Source: Bartonella senegalensis OS02 (GTDB taxonomy: Bacteria; Pseudomonadota; Alphaproteobacteria; Rhizobiales; Rhizobiaceae). From it: a stretch of DNA of 64,000 nucleotides. Location: positions 720,222 to 784,221 of the forward strand of contig NZ_HE997540.1 of the NCBI RefSeq assembly GCF_000312545.1. The letters are read 5' to 3'. Numbering within the stretch: position 1 is the first letter of the stretch; each line of letters starts with the position of its first letter. Below are positions 61,174-64,000 of the stretch, piece by piece. The notes under the pieces were generated by a model that was given only the letters and a program-made list of their open reading frames with translations, made no database searches and was not told where the DNA came from. The position numbers and the translations under genes are program-made.

Positions 61174-62397
61174 ATGACTACTGAAATCCGTGTTCCTACT
61201 TTGGGCGAATCAGTTACCGAGGCGACAGTTGGTAAGTGGTTTAAAAAGCTTGGTGAAGCTGTGGCTGTGGATGAACCCTTGGTTGAATTAGAGACTGATA
61301 AGGTAACGGTTGAAGTTCCTTCACCTGTTGCGGGAAAATTATCTGAAATCATTGCAAAAGAAGGTGATACGGTTGAAGTGAAGGCTCTGTTAGGATTGGT
61401 GGAAGCCGGAGCAGCAGCTGGTGTTTCCCAATCATTTTCACCTTCTGCTACGCCTATACCAGAAGCGTCATCTGAACTGAAACAGTCTTCTTCCAGTGGT
61501 GTGGCGCCAAGAGATGCAATGTCACCGTCTCCTTCAGCAGCAAAATTGATGGCTGAAAATAATATTGCAAAAAGCGATATTGCAGGTTCTGGAAAACGCG
61601 GACAAATTCTTAAAGAGGATGTTCTTGGTGTCTTAGAACAAGGAACAAAAATATCACCTGCTCTTGCTGCTTCTTCTTCAGCTGCTCCTGTTCAGGAAAT
61701 GCATGAGGAGCGGGTTCGTATGACAAAGTTGCGTCAAACAATTGCGCGTCGTCTTAAAGATGCACAAAATACAGCAGCAATGTTAACCACATTCAATGAG
61801 GTTGATATGTCTGCTGTGATGGATTTGCGCAAGCGTTATAAAGATCTTTTTGAAAAGAAACATGGTGTTAAACTCGGCTTTATGGGATTTTTTACCAAGG
61901 CTGTTTGTCATGCCTTAAAAGAGCTGCCTGCTGTTAATGCAGAAATTGATGGAACAGATATTGTTTACAAAAATTATGTCAATGCTGGTATTGCTGTTGG
62001 AACGGATAAAGGACTTGTCGTTCCCGTTGTGCGTCATGCAGATCAGATGTCGTTGGCAGAGATTGAAAAGGAAATTGGTCGTTTGGGGCGTCTTGCTCGT
62101 GATGGAAAATTAGCGGTTTCTGATATGCAAGGTGGAACTTTTACCATTACCAATGGGGGGGTTTATGGCTCGTTAATGTCAACGCCGATTTTGAATGCAC
62201 CACAGTCAGGTATCCTGGGAATGCATGCGATTAAAGAACGAGCAATGGTTGTTGACGGGCAAATAGTTATTCGTCCTATGATGTATCTGGCGCTTTCTTA
62301 TGATCACCGTATTGTAGATGGGCAAGAGGCTGTGACTTTCCTTGTGCGTGTTAAGGAAAGTTTAGAAGATCCGGAACGCCTGGTTCTTGACTTGTAA
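61174..62397 (+). CDS. sucB: 2-oxoglutarate dehydrogenase E2 (dihydrolipoyl succinyltransferase)
   Basis: It is the core transacylase of the 2-oxoglutarate dehydrogenase complex. In 407 residues the lipoyl domain carries Lys43 ([17 protein letters not shown]). A Ser/Ala-rich linker, a peripheral-subunit binding domain ([20 protein letters not shown], about 115-150) and the catalytic domain with the [16 protein letters not shown] active-site His and Asp follow. It is 30 bases after sucA and 31 before lpdA. Confidence 0.97.
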   Translation: MTTEIRVPTLGESVTEATVGKWFKKLGEAVAVDEPLVELETDKVTVEVPSPVAGKLSEIIAKEGDTVEVKALLGLVEAGAAAGVSQSFSPSATPIPEASSELKQSSSSGVAPRDAMSPSPSAAKLMAENNIAKSDIAGSGKRGQILKEDVLGVLEQGTKISPALAASSSAAPVQEMHEERVRMTKLRQTIARRLKDAQNTAAMLTTFNEVDMSAVMDLRKRYKDLFEKKHGVKLGFMGFFTKAVCHALKELPAVNAEIDGTDIVYKNYVNAGIAVGTDKGLVVPVVRHADQMSLAEIEKEIGRLGRLARDGKLAVSDMQGGTFTITNGGVYGSLMSTPILNAPQSGILGMHAIKERAMVVDGQIVIRPMMYLALSYDHRIVDGQEAVTFLVRVKESLEDPERLVLDL

Positions 62398-62428
62398 AAT
62401 GCAGTTCTCTGGATGAAAGGAAAAGCGG

Positions 62429-63835
62429 ATGTCTTATGATGTGGTTGTGATCGGAGCAGGTCCAGGTGGTTATGTGGCAGCAATCAAAGCAGCACAGTTG
62501 GGACTTAAAACGGCGATTATTGAAAAACGTACAACACTAGGTGGTGCATGTCTCAATGTTGGTTGTATCCCTTCTAAAGCCTTATTGCATGCTTCAGAAG
62601 TTTTTGCTGAAACGCAACATGGTTTTGAAACACTTGGTATTTCTATTGGAAAATCTAAGCTTAATCTTGAGCAAATGATGGCGCATAAAAAAGCTGTTGT
62701 CACTGCAAATACGAGTGGTGTTTCTTTTTTGATGAAAAAGAATAAAATTGATAGTTTTTTTGGTACAGCCAAAATTTTAAGCGCAGGTCAAATTGAAATT
62801 GTTGCAAGGGATGGTAACAAACAAACGATTGAAACAAAAAATATTATTATCGCTACGGGTTCAGAGAGTTCAGGCATTCCGGGTGTGAATGTTGAAATGG
62901 ATGAAAAGGTTATTGTATCCTCTACAGGAGCGCTTGCTCTTGAAAAAGTTCCAACGCGTATGATTGTTGTGGGTGCTGGTGTTATTGGGTCAGAACTTGG
63001 TTCGGTTTGGAGCCGTTTAGGGGCTAAAGTTACCATTATTGAATATCTTAATAAAGTTTTAGGATCAATGGACGGTGAAGTCTCACGGCAATTCCAAAAA
63101 ATAATGGAAAAACAAGGAATTGAATATAAGACTGGTGCAAAAGTAACAGCGATTACACAATCTGGTTCAGTTGCTCAGGTAAGTTTTGAAGCGGTCAAAG
63201 GTGGTGTTTCTGAAACTTTAGAGGCTGATGTTGTGCTTATTGCTACTGGACGTTCTCCATACACGGAAGGACTTGGCTTGAGCGAGGTTGGTGTTCAGTT
63301 GGATGAACGGGGGTTTATTGCCGTCGATGCGCACTGGAAGACGAATATTCCAGGAATTTATGCGATTGGTGATGTGGTTAAAGGACCAATGTTGGCACAT
63401 AAGGCAGAGGAAGAAGGTGTTGCTGTAGCAGAAATTTTGGCAGGTCAAAAAGGGCATGTGAATTTTGATGTCATTCCTAGTGTTGTTTATACACAGCCGG
63501 AGATTGCTAGTGTAGGCAAGACAGAGGAAGAGCTTAAAGCTGCCGGTGTTGATTATAACGTTGGAAAATTTCCTTTTATGGCCAATGGTCGTGCGCGTGC
63601 CATGCAAAAGAGTGAGGGATTTGTTAAAATTCTTGCTGATAAAAAGACAGATCGGGTTTTGGGCGGACATATTTTGGGGTTTGGTGCTGGTGAAATGATC
63701 CATGAAATTGCGGTTTTAATGGAATTTGGTGGTTCATCAGAAGATTTGGGACGTTGTTGCCATGCGCATCCTGCCTTATCAGAGGCTGTGCGAGAAGCAG
63801 CTTTGGCAACATTTGCTAAACCCCTTCATATCTAG
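62429..63835 (+). CDS. lpdA: Dihydrolipoyl dehydrogenase (E3)
   Basis: It is the FAD-dependent enzyme that reoxidises lipoamide for the 2-oxoacid dehydrogenase complexes. The 468 residues have the FAD site VVVIGAGPGGYVAAIKAAQL and the redox cysteines Cys41 and Cys46 (GGACLNVGCIPSKALLH). The NAD site MIVVGAGVIGSELGSVWSRL and the C-terminal base in CCHAHPALSEAVREA follow. It closes the suc cluster, so this copy probably serves 2-oxoglutarate dehydrogenase. Other E3 copies may exist elsewhere. Confidence 0.97.
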   Translation: MSYDVVVIGAGPGGYVAAIKAAQLGLKTAIIEKRTTLGGACLNVGCIPSKALLHASEVFAETQHGFETLGISIGKSKLNLEQMMAHKKAVVTANTSGVSFLMKKNKIDSFFGTAKILSAGQIEIVARDGNKQTIETKNIIIATGSESSGIPGVNVEMDEKVIVSSTGALALEKVPTRMIVVGAGVIGSELGSVWSRLGAKVTIIEYLNKVLGSMDGEVSRQFQKIMEKQGIEYKTGAKVTAITQSGSVAQVSFEAVKGGVSETLEADVVLIATGRSPYTEGLGLSEVGVQLDERGFIAVDAHWKTNIPGIYAIGDVVKGPMLAHKAEEEGVAVAEILAGQKGHVNFDVIPSVVYTQPEIASVGKTEEELKAAGVDYNVGKFPFMANGRARAMQKSEGFVKILADKKTDRVLGGHILGFGAGEMIHEIAVLMEFGGSSEDLGRCCHAHPALSEAVREAALATFAKPLHI

Positions 63836-63856
63836 GTTCTGTAAACCTTTATTAAA

Positions 63857-63934
63857 ACTTGAGAGTGAGAGTGGAGAGTTGGTAACGTTCCATTTGTAAC
63901 GGGCATGTGACTAGGGGCAAGTCCTCTCTCAAGT
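63857..63934 (+). repeat. Inverted repeat (9 bp) after lpdA
   Basis: ACTTGAGAG (63857) and CTCTCAAGT (63926) can close a 60-base loop of irregular sequence with internal G/C-rich pieces (AACGGGCAT, TAGGGGCAA). It may be a structured element in the suc operon 3' region or the leader of a gene beyond the window. Confidence 0.3.
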
Positions 63935-64000
63935 AAAGGAATTGGCAAAAAAGTTAGCATTTAAGATAAACTTCTGATATTTGCGTGAGGACTAAAAATT

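Noticed and set aside
63218..63703. 161-codon minus-strand frame within lpdA.
   Set aside because: It is the antisense shadow of a strongly conserved dehydrogenase gene.

Overview
The window is AT-rich chromosomal DNA from an alphaproteobacterium of the order Rhizobiales, most likely a Bartonella. The evidence is an IalB-family protein, a 177-residue Omp19-type lipoprotein, a class I lysyl-tRNA synthetase, the mdh-sucCDAB-lpdA order, the ppsR-maf-aroE-coaE-dnaQ / rho-mnmE-mnmG-rsmG-parA-parB arrangement, and many gene remnants typical of a shrinking genome. The species cannot be fixed from the sequence alone. I see no rRNA, tRNA, insertion sequence, prophage or CRISPR array.

Layout. 0.4-4.2 kb is decayed DNA with an MFS transporter pseudogene. 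4.3-11.3 kb carries addB-addA (double-strand break repair) and trxA. 11.4-14.6 kb (minus) has prfC with a premature amber codon behind lysS. 14.8-16.6 kb is mostly decayed. 16.7-19.1 kb has a LysE exporter, rlmN and an ialB-like gene. 20.5-24.3 kb (minus) has lptC-lptA-lptB and ptsN, with a 1.2 kb gap where relatives carry rpoN and hpf. 24.5-27.5 kb has ihfB, lapA, two RNA-methylase-type genes and lspA. 28.1-30.2 kb is a broken Aas-type transporter/acyltransferase gene. 30.4-31.3 kb is a ybhL leader RNA and its gene; an endonuclease/phosphatase-family gene and polA (minus) follow.

The most informative part is the chromosome-origin neighbourhood. Around 39.15-39.78 kb an AT-rich gene-free stretch holds DnaA-box-like and CtrA-box-like sites and separates leftward ppsR-maf-aroE-coaE-dnaQ from rightward rho-mnmE-mnmG-rsmG-parA-parB. 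Four parS-like 16-mers lie between 42.4 and 52.1 kb. I propose this stretch as oriC; hemE, which flanks the origin in Caulobacter and Rickettsia, is missing. A candidate small RNA with an anti-Shine-Dalgarno loop lies between polA and dnaQ (about 35.35-35.49 kb).

Right of parB come two decayed tandem paralogues, gloB, and a minus-strand operon dapF-mtaB-ftsY-yciB. Then come omp19, zapE and a complete mdh-sucC-sucD-sucA-sucB-lpdA cluster, which together converts 2-oxoglutarate to succinate and malate to oxaloacetate. Lesions in prfC, rsmG, the MFS gene and the Aas-like gene point to continuing gene loss. I found no clear new defence or mobile system; the small RNA and the origin region most deserve follow-up.
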